Assembly: GCA_036924285.1 (NCBI GenBank)
Contig: JAYKYS010000015.1
Span: forward strand, 4,092,001-4,156,000
Direction: 5' to 3'
DNA length: 64,000 nt
From: Asterella californica
Lineage: Eukaryota; Streptophyta; Marchantiopsida; Marchantiales; Aytoniaceae
The translations under genes and the position numbers were made by a program. This document shows, one piece after another, positions 22,539 to 31,933 of the stretch (position 1 is the first letter of the stretch; the number at the start of each line of letters is the position of its first letter). A model generated the notes under the pieces. It saw nothing but the letters and a program-made list of their open reading frames with translations, ran no database searches and was not told where the DNA came from.

Positions 22539-25517
22539 ACGCCTTCACCAAAGCCTGAACTATTGATGGATGTCCTCGCTCGCTCTTGCCAATCCCCTCT
22601 GGATTCATCGCAGTAGTAAGCTTGAGCTTCACACCATATCGAGCAAAAAACTCTTTCGCTTCCGTACCACGTAGTTCTCCCCTATCTGCCCTTAGCCTTC
22701 CTACAGACCCATACCTACAGATAATATCTTCAAGAACAAACTTACATATCCCCTCTGTGGTCTTCGTCCTCAGCGCTTGCCCTTCTACAAAGTTGGAGAG
22801 ATCCTCACGAGCCAGAACCAAATATCGCATGCCCCATAACCCCAGAGGCATTACCACCAAGTCGAGAACCCACTGAAAGTGAATGCAAGGCGGATAAGTT
22901 GGCACGAGACCGTCTCTATACCGCATCTTCGAATAGAACTGGCAGTGTAAGCAGGAACTGACGTAGTTCATCACATCCTGGTACAGACCTTTCCACCAAT
23001 ACCTTTCCTTCAACTTGACGTAGGTAGCCCAAATCCCTCGATGTCCGGCCCACAAAGTATCATGGAACTCCTTCATCAGTTGCTGCTTAGTCTGCAGATC
23101 GTCCACTACTCGTATGAACATCCCATCTCTCCTCTGTGGCCGTCTCCAAAGATACCCATCATGCAAAAGATAGTTGTAAGCTTGTTTCCTTATCTCTCTG
23201 AACTCTACTTTGCTCCATCTCTCTTGCCTCTCCAACAAGCTCAGATAATACCCTATGTCACGAAGTCTACCTGTGTAAAGCTCCTCTCTAAACATCAACG
23301 GCTCCAAGTTCGTAGCCCGTCGATTAACCTGACACTGAGCATCCCTTCTCTCCTCTTCCTCAGCTTCTGAAATCATGACATCCTCGTCTACAAATCGAGC
23401 TCTTGACAACATATCTACGACCATATTCTCCTTTCCTTTTATATGCTTCAGCTCTGGGTTCAAGCTTCTAATATAGGCAATCCAACGTAACATCGCTATG
23501 TCTGGCGTGCTACAGTTGGATATCATGCCTAGTAGAGGTAGACAATCCGTTTCTAGAACTACATGAGCACCAATCAAAAACTCACGGTCTGTCTTCATCG
23601 CTGTCACCGCTCCCCACAACTCACGCTTCACCTGAGGATAATCTCGTTGCCTGTCTGTCAAGATCTTAGCTCCAAACCTAGAGGTAAACCGCATACCATC
23701 CGCATCATCTTGACCTATTGCCCAGCCAATCGCCTTTGGACTAGTATCTACTGTGACCATGACAGGTCTCTCACATCCGTAGTCTACTCTTCTTAGAACA
23801 GGTGGAGACTGTAGAGCCTCCTTCAGCCTATTCATAGCTTCTCGATGGACTGAGGTCCATGCAAACCTCTTACCCTTCCTCAATAATGCATACAAAGGCT
23901 CAGCAACATGGGCATAATGAGGAATGGATAAACGATAAAATACACAAGCACCTAGAAAGCGTCGAACCTCCGTGATATTTTTACAGTCTGCCATGCTAGC
24001 TATAGCTTCAACCTTCTCGGGGTTTGGTCGCCTTCCAAAAGTACCACACAGATGTCCAACCACTAAAATCTCAGACACACCAAACTTGGACTTAGCTCCT
24101 GACAGGGTGAGATGCACCTCCTCCAGTCGAGTCAAGATACGTTCTACATCCCTGATATGGTCTGTAACAAACCTTCTACATCCATTTGCAAGTACTGCTT
24201 CATTCTTGTCTTCAACCGCGCAACCCTTTATAGGAATATCATCTAGAAACGGAACGGTAACATCAGGCACAAACTCCCTCAGTACCTTATGCATCGCATT
24301 CTGCATATGAGCCACCGAGTTCGTCGCTCCTTGCGGAAGAGTACACATCCGCATCAATCCCAGGGGCGTACGCATAGTAGTTAAATCTCTACTCTCCACA
24401 GCCAGCTGGAACTGATCATAACCAGAATATAGATCTCCTATCGAATAAATAGCTCTCCCTGCAAATGCCTCTGCTACCTCTTCAATCACAGGACCCGTCC
24501 CAACATTACGTATGGTTACGTTATTCGCAGGCTGTAAGTCTTGAATAAAACGCAAAGCTCCTGACTTCTTGGGTACAGTGAACCACCTGCTAGAATATGG
24601 CCCCATAGACGACTCAAGTATCCCCATCTGTACCTTCTCTTTCAACAACTCGATGAGCTTAGGCAACAAGGCACGAGGAACTGGGATCGGTTTCAAGTCC
24701 AAGGCACATGAGGGATTGTGAATATAACCATAGGCGCTATAACCTTTGGGTCCACACAACCTATCTCCTCTGCTGAAAAAGAGAATGCTTTACCATGCTT
24801 CACTATCATCTGCTCAAACACGGTTTTCTCGTCCTCAGTCAAGAAATCACCCCCTCCTATCTGGAGCTCCTTCAATGTCTTCTCAGTAAACTGGTGTCCT
24901 ACTCGTCTATGATCACGCAATATAGGCTCAGTCCCCACTAACTGTACTTGCTGTTGGGAGTTAGCAGGTAGTTGAGCTGCTACCGGTCTTACCTTTCTCA
25001 GTACAGATTTGTACTTCGCATGGACATCTGCTTCTTGAGGGAGTGCACACCAACAACTTGCTTCTCTCCCTTCATTATTCTGCATTGGATGAGGAAAGAA
25101 CTGCATGTATGTAGCAATCTCCTCATATATGCATCGAGAGTGGATAGGGATCACCACCACACTCTTTTCCCCCTCCATCAATCTACTCACATTGTCTAAC
25201 CAACCAATAACTGACTGTACAGACATAAACTCTTCAAACAAGCCAGAAACTACTTCGTCTTCAGGTAGAACTCCTACACGCCACAACTCTGATACCTGGT
25301 TCACCATCCATCTTTTTGTATTTTTCCTCATATCTTCAACTCTTGTAAATCGACTCCAGCCATCTGCCTCAAACATCAGCAATCCGGACTGCCAACTCTG
25401 TACACCACACCTGTCTCCAGACCTTTGTACATGTCTTGCTTCCAACTCTGACGGGACCTCAACAGTAGGTTCTACACCCCTGTCTTCCCGCTCTACAGGA
25501 GTGGACTGCGAAAACCC
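22539..25517 (-). pseudogene. pol: E3 pol: leader, RT, RNase H, integrase; one frameshift
   Basis: The frame opens at the heptamer (GFSQSTPVERED). The leader region (24693-25445) ends in PMVIFTIPHVPW, where one C is missing relative to E2 (about 24699), shifting the frame. RT then follows: SSRWFTVPKKSGALRFIQDL, DLYSGYDQFQLA, and FLDDIP with Asp codons at 24238-24243. RNase H acidic residues are in VTVDTSP, KRELWG, ETDCLPLL and VVDMLSR. Integrase has HDTLWAGHRG and CLHC for the zinc finger, and WVLDLV, RADRGEL, KSERGH for D-D-E. It is cut after about VQALVKA by the E2 LTR. Confidence 0.9.
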
Positions 25518-28072
25518 TTACATCTCTTCGTCTGAGAATCTCTAAGGGTTTGTCGGTTCCGTTCATGTCTTGAACGAACCGTCAAAAACTGTACTGAGTA
25601 CTTGTCATCAGGACTCCGAACTCTGGCATAATGAGACCCATCGTTCATCACCTTTGTCTCCATTCGAACAGCGGTGATGTATGGTTGGCCCAGTATGACA
25701 GGATAGGAGGCAGACGACTGTACAAAAAAATGCTGATCAACCTCTACATCTCCAATCTTCACACGCATATTAGGACAAGCTCCGTATAACTCACCCTTCT
25801 GATTATTTGCAGCTCGAAGCACCCAACCATGATTCCTTTCGATTGGCCACTGCCCCTTCTCATACACCTCTTTGGAAATGATGTTGATCTCCGACCCGTG
25901 ATCCACAAGTGCAGGTACTGGCTCAGAAAGTCCCCCAAGTCGAACCTGCGTCTCAGTTGTCGCTCTTGCCCAGTGCTTCTCCTTGAAATCGCTGTCTGCG
26001 TCTGACCTTTCCTCTTCAAACTCTTCATCTTCATTCTCAATAACAGCTGGACCAGCAACCCATGCCTCATACTTATCATCTCTGAACTGATCAACACCAA
26101 TAGCATCTAGTGCTCCAACCATCTGACTACTTACTTGTTCAGTCAATATCTGTCTCTTTCTCTTCATGATGTCTATTATCAACTCATGAAACTCTCTCTT
26201 TGCGATACCAAGCACTTCACGAAGAGTAAACTCAACTCTAGCATCCAAAATGCGTTGCTCTAGAACAGCACGCAAGTCTGTTGTTGTTTCGATGTCTACC
26301 GCTAACTTGTAAGCTGGAGCTTTCTCCTTCTCCTGCGCTGTAAACCTCTTTCCTCGTACTCTATCTGTAGCAGTAGTCTCCTGTGGCAAATCCTGCACAC
26401 CTTCCATAGGGTCTACTGTAGGTGGTGGAGCTGTAGAGGTAGAAGGTATATCCTCTGCAGCAGGAAATCTACCAGCTGGTACAGATGGTGATGGTTCCGC
26501 TGCTCTCCTCCTCGTAACCCTCCGACGGTCACCATCCTCTGGTACCCCTGCATCTAAATCAGAAGCATCCCGTCTTCTTTTATCTTCCACCATGGCATCT
26601 TGCTCACTGCTCACTTCTAAAAATGCTCGAATAGAAGTTGCATCCACTGGGTCCCTCCATCCAGTAGCTATCCTAATGCTTTCTGCACCTCTCTTCATCA
26701 TTTCAACTGAAACCTCATTAGCCTGCTCCACCATAGTTGGATTAGAGCGCACCTCAACCTTCCCAGTATACACATCAGCCTCTGCAGAACCCGCAGTCAT
26801 CGCTGTAGTATTCGCGTCAGTAAGTGCTGGAAGAGAACTCCTCATTCCTCCTCTCCCAAAATATGTGTTCAGAGGCTGCCCCGTGGCGATTAAATACAAC
26901 CTGTTATTCTGATAGTTGACTACGCCCTCTCGCAAGGCAACCGCCAAGTCTTGACAGTCTCCTCTGAGATGATCTGGACTGTCGCACCAAATACATCTCC
27001 TGGTAAAGGTTCCTCCTATAGGTCGAGCACCTGGTGCAACTGGTCGTTGGTCTCTCCTCGGGTCTGCCATCTCAACCCTCAAATCTCTCAGCTGTTGAGT
27101 GAGTTCTTCTATCAAGTTATGTTGATTTCGATTCTCAACAGGTCGCTGCTGCTGTCTAGGTCCTCTTTGTGCTGGATTAGGTACTATAGGTGCTTGAGGA
27201 ACCACTATAGGTGCCTGAGGAACCACTATAGGTGCCTGAGGTATTGTAGGAGGAGCTACATGAACTGGAGGAGCTACTCTCTGCTGCTCTGGTAAGGTTT
27301 CTAGCTGTAACACCATCCTACCACGACGTTGCCTAGCAAGGGTAGATACTGCTTCTTCCACTCTCCTCCAATCAGATGTAACTCCCCCTTCAGTCCCTCG
27401 ATCAGCCAACATGAAACAAAGCCTATCTGCTGTGAACTCATCCAGAGCCCCCAAGAACAACTCCGTCTTCCTAGCATCCAGCGTCAACTTCTCTAGACCA
27501 GAAAGCTGAGAATACCTCTTCTCAAACTCACGAATTACCTCATTCAATCCCATGGAACGTCCAGGCTGACGCTCTATCCAGTCCATGAGAGTTCTTCTGG
27601 TGACTCTTTCAGAGTCCTCTTCTAGAAACTCTTCTCTCAATGCACGTTCAAACAAAGTCCACCCACCTAGATGTCTTCTCTGTAAATTTCTCACCTTCTC
27701 TCTCAGTTCAGGGACAACAGTCAACTCAAAGCTCAGAATTACCTCAACTTCAGGTGCCCTGACCAACTCCATCTCACCCACATACTCCCGTAGGTACCTA
27801 GTAACATCTCTTCCATCAAATCGTCCACACCGACTAACAATTGCTTGTAATGCTCTTGTGGACTTCTGCTCAGCTCCCCCAACTGCAGGCTGCTGCTGAA
27901 TCAAGGCAGCCAACGCCTGAAGAATCTGAGACGTGTCTACAGCAGGCTGTGTTGTTGCTGTTGGAACCACTGTAGGCCCTCCTTGAGAACCAATTCCATC
28001 TTGACCAGGAGTCCCTTGAACAGGAGCACCTTGAGCAGCAGCTACACCTTGTACGGCAGCACTGTGATCCAT
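25493..28072 (-). CDS. gag-pro: E3 gag-protease polyprotein, intact (859 codons)
   Basis: The ATG at 28072 gives MDHSAAVQG. Residues ~1-60 are Gln/Ala/Pro-rich. A helical gag region (~65-260) has the family signature GRDVTRYLREY. A Pro/Val-rich linker with a short repeat (APIVVPQ) follows. The zinc knuckle CIWCDSPDHLRGDC lies at about 350-370, and FTLREVLGIAKREFHELII near 590. The retropepsin has ALVDHGSEINII (Asp near residue 727) and ILGQPYITAVRMETKV. It ends 23 bases past the frameshift heptamer. It is open throughout, the only E-family gag-pro here with no nonsense codon or frameshift. Likely role: capsid, RNA binding, and self-processing. Confidence 0.92.
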   Translation of the reverse strand: MDHSAAVQGVAAAQGAPVQGTPGQDGIGSQGGPTVVPTATTQPAVDTSQILQALAALIQQQPAVGGAEQKSTRALQAIVSRCGRFDGRDVTRYLREYVGEMELVRAPEVEVILSFELTVVPELREKVRNLQRRHLGGWTLFERALREEFLEEDSERVTRRTLMDWIERQPGRSMGLNEVIREFEKRYSQLSGLEKLTLDARKTELFLGALDEFTADRLCFMLADRGTEGGVTSDWRRVEEAVSTLARQRRGRMVLQLETLPEQQRVAPPVHVAPPTIPQAPIVVPQAPIVVPQAPIVPNPAQRGPRQQQRPVENRNQHNLIEELTQQLRDLRVEMADPRRDQRPVAPGARPIGGTFTRRCIWCDSPDHLRGDCQDLAVALREGVVNYQNNRLYLIATGQPLNTYFGRGGMRSSLPALTDANTTAMTAGSAEADVYTGKVEVRSNPTMVEQANEVSVEMMKRGAESIRIATGWRDPVDATSIRAFLEVSSEQDAMVEDKRRRDASDLDAGVPEDGDRRRVTRRRAAEPSPSVPAGRFPAAEDIPSTSTAPPPTVDPMEGVQDLPQETTATDRVRGKRFTAQEKEKAPAYKLAVDIETTTDLRAVLEQRILDARVEFTLREVLGIAKREFHELIIDIMKRKRQILTEQVSSQMVGALDAIGVDQFRDDKYEAWVAGPAVIENEDEEFEEERSDADSDFKEKHWARATTETQVRLGGLSEPVPALVDHGSEINIISKEVYEKGQWPIERNHGWVLRAANNQKGELYGACPNMRVKIGDVEVDQHFFVQSSASYPVILGQPYITAVRMETKVMNDGSHYARVRSPDDKYSVQFLTVRSRHERNRQTLRDSQTKRCKGFRSPLL
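25511..25517 (-). promoter_or_regulatory. Putative -1 frameshift heptamer, E3
   Basis: Minus-strand G GGT TTT in gag phase, a perfect X XXY YYZ site of the kind used by barley yellow dwarf virus. A TAA in the pol frame lies immediately upstream (TGTAAGGGTTTT), so pol can only be read from this point. The gag stop is at 25493-25495. Confidence 0.72.
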
Positions 28073-28114
28073 CTTCTCAATTCAGTCAATTCTCCAAATC
28101 AATCACCCCAATAT

Positions 28115-28132
28115 CTCTCAGTGGAAGCACCA
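28115..28132 (-). other. Primer binding site of E3
   Basis: Minus-strand TGGTGCTTCCACTGAGAG starts two bases after the LTR end. It is identical to the E2 site over 18 bases while neighbouring sequence differs, which supports functional constraint. Confidence 0.65.
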
Positions 28133-28929
28133 GATGTCGAGTTGAGAGTCTTTCTTGGGGAGGGCGGACCTCCTGACTGTGACCGATCAGAGAAAAACGA
28201 CCAGAAAAGAAAATAGGTTGCTGCCAACGATGAATCTCAAACCACAGCCTCTTATGCCCACTGTTTATAAAAACAAGCACTCCAGCACACTTTAGGTACA
28301 CAGATAGGTCTCCCAAGCTCCAAATAACTTTATTTCAGTGTAGCCGCATCATCAATTTCTTCAACTGTAAAGAAAATCTCTCTCTCTTTCTCTCCTGCGT
28401 GTCTTTTTTCTCCCGTCAACCAGTTTTCAACCAAAAGTCTACCAAGTACGTCTCAATCCGAACCTAATAGTGAAATTCGGACCCCTGAATCTTATTCCTC
28501 TCTTTGCCTCAACTGAAATTCTAAGAAATTTGATCATGCGTCGATCAAAAGTCCTCCGTAGATTTTCAAACGATCTCTCTCAATAAAACTGCCTCCTGAG
28601 AGTAATTTCTCCTCCGTACAGTTTATTGGACGACGTCCAAGCTTAAAACTCCTGCCCCTCTTCCTACGATGGTCTCCCAATTCAATCTGTCTCCAATTTG
28701 ATCTTTCCCCAGCTTCTTAGCTTCTCCTGCGTGTTCCGCTTCAGCTCTCTCAGAAAACATTCCTTTGCAAAAACTGTCCTCCCGATCCCAAGTCGCCGCA
28801 AGTATTTTACCTAAAAGTAAAGACCCCAGCTTAAGCTGCCCCCCCTGCTGTCCTTATCAGCGCAGTCACTTATCAGAAGCAGGGCCTTAGCTAAGCTGCC
28901 CCCCTCTTAAACTCTAATTCTTCTCCTTC

Positions 28930-29385
28930 CGCCTCCGCTGTAATCTTCCGCTTCAAGCTTCTGTTGTAATCTTCCGCTTCCATTGTAGTTTTCCGCTTCC
29001 ATTGTAATATTCCGCTTCAAGCTTCCGCGATAATCTTCTGCTTCCGCTGTAGTTTTCCGCTTCCGCTGTAATATTCCGCTTCAAGCTTCCGCGGTAATCT
29101 TCCGCTTCCGCTGTAGTTTTCCGCTTCCGCTGTAATATTCCGCTTCAAGCCTCCGCGGTAATCTTCCGCTTCCGCTGTAATATTCCGCTTCAAGCTTCCG
29201 CAGAATCTTCCGCGTCCGCTGTAGTATTCCGCTTCAAGCTTCCGCGGTAATCTTCCGCTTCCGCTGTAGTTTTCCGCTTCCGCTGTAATATTCCGCTTCA
29301 AGCTTCCGCGGTAATCTTCCGCTTCCGCTGTAGTATTCCGCTTCAAGCTTCCGCGGTAATCTTCCGCTTTCACTGTAATCTTTCG
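28930..29385 (-). repeat. Minisatellite in E3 LTR
   Basis: About eight imperfect units of roughly 40-65 bp built from TTCCGCTTCCGCTGTA, ATATTCCGCTTCAAGCTTCC and GCGGTAATC. Some copies are truncated, giving a higher-order pattern. No counterpart is evident in the E2 LTR, so it appears to have expanded in the E3 lineage. Confidence 0.85.
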
Positions 29386-29734
29386 CTTTAATTTTAAGGC
29401 CCCATCTAAAGCTGCTCCTCTGCTGTCCTTATGCGTACATAATATTCAGCAAAAGTTTCCCGTGCCCTCGATGCCACCCTGAATATACTACAAGTCATCC
29501 GATGTAGGCCGAAGCCCCAACACTTATGAGGCTGCCCCACAGGGCTTACAGCCCCCCCATATGCGCACCAGGTATCTCCCATAGTATATTCAGGATGGCA
29601 TGCGGAGGCTTAGGCCAGGAAGCCCACGATTAAGGGAGATACCGGTCTCCCGCCCCTAGATATGCAGGACGTAACTGCATATCCAACATAGACTCCCTTC
29701 CAGGAGGCCAACATGCCGGAATAGGAACCAGAGG

Positions 29735-29805
29735 CCAGGGGGGATTGATCCTGAGACCACTTCCCTCCTAGGCAGGCGCCCTATCACTGGGATGGCCTTT
29801 GGTTC
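29735..29805 (-). repeat. tRNA/SINE-like module in E3 LTR
   Basis: The minus strand contains CAGTGATAGGGCGCCTGCCT (A-box-like), then GGTCTCAGGATCAATCCC (B-box-like, 29741-29751) about 30 bases later, as in tRNAs and tRNA-derived SINEs. It is followed downstream by GGGGCGGGAGACCGG, resembling a segment in the E2 LTR. The second strand of the D stem and the anticodon stem are weak, so it is not a functional tRNA gene. Confidence 0.5.
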
Positions 29806-30299
29806 CGTTCAAGAAGGTAAAAACTTTTGTACACATGTTTTCCTGAAGAAATTTTCCTGTAAAGTCTTTACTAGCCTTTCCTACGCTAACTTCTCTATAC
29901 AACTCCGTTTTTAATGAACAAGGAGTCAAAACTATAGTATTCATGAACACCTACACACCCATGCTATCAGATTCTGAGTTCGAGTCACGAGCCAGAATCG
30001 ACTGATTTCCCTCTTTCACATATTTCACAGCCTAAAACTCGTACTAACTATTGCTTAAAACACTTTCTGTCAAAACTAGAAGCATGAGGCCGCTCTCCTC
30101 GTCGAGCTTTGCATTCTGACGTCTTTCGACTCCCTTAGGGGTGATATTCCAACCCAAGCTAGGGGGCAGCTTGTCAAGCATAACCCCAGCTTAGCTCCTG
30201 CCTAGCTTGTTAAGCTGCAGGGCAGCTTCCTTTACACAATATAGAAAAAGAATCTCTCTGCAATACTTTTCACTGTATAGACCTATGTACAATACGACA

Positions 30300-31933
30300 G
30301 CGAGCTGCAGCTGAGAAGACGCAGAGGGAAGCAGCAGAGGCCCGTGCGCAGAAGATGTTGGCACAGTCGGTGGAAGCGCTTCGGAAGAAGTTCAACTACA
30401 CCGCGGGTAGGAAGTTACTTACCTTAGCTAGAGGATGGGACAGCGAGTCCAGAGCGATGTTGGTGGAATGCCGGGAGAGTATGTTCAGGTACTTGGATAG
30501 ACAGATAGAAGGAGTGAAGACACTTTATGGTCTTCCCTCGCTTCCGACACCTGCAACCGCATCTTCCTACGCTTCAGCACCATCGACTGGATCCGGAATG
30601 GAGAAGGAGGAGTTCGATCTCGCTGTGCACTTGGTGGTGACAGCGTTGGAAGACGAGAAGACTCCAGAAGACGCCCCGGAAGATAAGATGTCTTTTGGAA
30701 GACAGGAAGACGAGCCGTCTTCCCAGGTATTCCGCGTGGAGGAAGCGACTTCCTTGGATCCCCATGAGGTCCCCATGGTCCCTAGTCCCGCACTCGTGTC
30801 TCAAAAGACGGAAGAAGCACCGGTCGACTCCGCTTCCCAGAAGACACTTCTGTCTTCCGAAGCAGAAGCCGAAGCCGAGGAAGACGCAGCAGCAGCGACA
30901 GCAGAGCCAGCAAGAGACGAAGAAGAGGAAGCCACCTCAGTGACACCCGAGGTAACTGCAGGGCTTTCTAGCTTATCAGAAGCCGCATTAGGAGCTCAGA
31001 TAGGAGCAGATCAAGTAGAGATTGCCTCCGTGCAATCTGAGTAGTTAGTAACTCCATTTCCAAATATAGTAGAATCGAACATGCTATCTTAAGGATGGCA
31101 GTTTTCTCATGTAATATTAGTTAAGACACCATGTGGCAGCATAGGTAGCGTAGGAAGGACAAGGTGGATGACCAATTCGGGCAGGGGAACCGCTTGCATG
31201 TGAGGTGACAACCTCCTGTCAGTGCCTCTCTCTCCCTGGTGGTCGCCTCCCCTGGTTCTCATGGCAGCAACATAAGTAGGATAGTAGCGTAGGAGAAAGG
31301 GCTCTGCCAGTTCTGCCAGTTCTGTAGAATTCTATAGTAACTGAACATACACACCGATTCTACAGGCAGGTAGGCGAGACACATTAGAGCAGAGACAGTC
31401 TTAGCGCACTACACCCGTCGTTGGAAACATACGAATAGTCTTGGAATATACCGGAGGGGTCTGCATACTCGCACCAGCAGTGGGTCGAAGATGTAGATAG
31501 AAGTAGTGGACAGTCTAGGAACAGGGAACGGCATCCTCGTGCAGTCCTGTTAGCTAGGCTGGTGTGTCGAGGAGTAGACGCAAGAAGTAGAGGGAGTGAG
31601 CTTTCCAATGCCATTGTGACTTCTTCTCGGGGAATAGATTGTGGATTTGAGTGCAGAAGCTTTGTCCATGTCTTCTGGATGGTGGGTACATTGAATTCGC
31701 TCTCAATTGTGCATGGGAAGTGTTCTTCTTGAGTGGCGGTGACTATCAGCAGTAGTGGAAGTGTAGCTTGACTCGTTCAGTAGAGCACTTGGGATCTACG
31801 TACGAACGGTCTTCTGGGTAAGGGATCCTAGAAGACAGAGCAGCCAGAGCAGCGAAGTGAAGAAGAAAGAAGCCTTCTTCCCGCAACAGAAGACGACATC
31901 CTCGAGTAGAAGACGGTGCAACAGTACTCACGT
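30300..31933 (+). repeat. G LTR, middle piece
   Basis: It lies between the E3 LTR end (30299) and the E4 LTR start (31934) and carries the coiled-coil ORF (30301-31044). 31045-31933 holds no gene that I can support; it is plain LTR sequence with several GAAGAC motifs near 31800-31920. The 4 bp ACGT at 31930-31933 are the E4 TSD. Confidence 0.7.
30301..31044 (+). CDS. LTR-embedded ORF of G, 5' end cut off by E3
   Basis: The frame is open from the E3 junction through the first ATG (30355) to TAG at 31044; 229 codons follow that ATG and 18 open codons precede it, so the ATG is probably not the true start. The N-terminal part is Ala/Glu/Lys/Arg-rich and helical (coiled-coil-like, RAAAEKTQREAAEARAQ), then a short globular stretch (FRYLDRQIEGVKTLYGLP), then a long acidic Ser/Glu/Ala-rich tail. 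I recognise no domain. It has the same general plan (coiled coil plus charged region) as the ORF in the LTR of element I, but without clear sequence identity. Function unknown. Confidence 0.5.
   Translation, partial: RAAAEKTQREAAEARAQKMLAQSVEALRKKFNYTAGRKLLTLARGWDSESRAMLVECRESMFRYLDRQIEGVKTLYGLPSLPTPATASSYASAPSTGSGMEKEEFDLAVHLVVTALEDEKTPEDAPEDKMSFGRQEDEPSSQVFRVEEATSLDPHEVPMVPSPALVSQKTEEAPVDSASQKTLLSSEAEAEAEEDAAAATAEPARDEEEEATSVTPEVTAGLSSLSEAALGAQIGADQVEIASVQSE

Larger units (their letters stand above)
22539..30299 (-). mobile_element. Gypsy element E3, interrupted by E2, inserted in G
   Basis: Minus strand: 5' LTR 30299-28135, PBS 28115-28132, gag-protease 28072-25493, heptamer, pol to 22539 where E2 enters. 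Coding is in excellent condition: a single lost base near 24699 is the only break I find. The remainder of integrase and the 3' LTR are gone. The 4 bp of G next to the LTR are GCGA; the other TSD copy is deleted. Confidence 0.88.
28135..30299 (-). repeat. E3 5' LTR (2165 bp)
   Basis: Plus-strand start TGTCGAGTTG at 28135, end ACAATACGACA at 30299. It contains a minisatellite (28930-29385), a 19-bp inverted repeat (29472-29490 and 29582-29600), and a tRNA/SINE-like block (29735-29805). The open frame of 118 codons at 29017-29373 is just the minisatellite read through and I do not consider it a gene. Confidence 0.85.

Noticed and set aside
29017..29373. 118-codon minus-strand frame with repeated EAEDYRGSLKRN
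   Set aside because: It is the E3 LTR minisatellite read in frame; repeats without stops give a chance ORF.
28930..29385. CRISPR array
   Set aside because: Units are contiguous and imperfect with no unique spacers, and the context is a eukaryotic LTR.
29741..29800. Functional tRNA gene in E3 LTR
   Set aside because: Same reason; no matching acceptor stem and no 3' end consistent with a tRNA.
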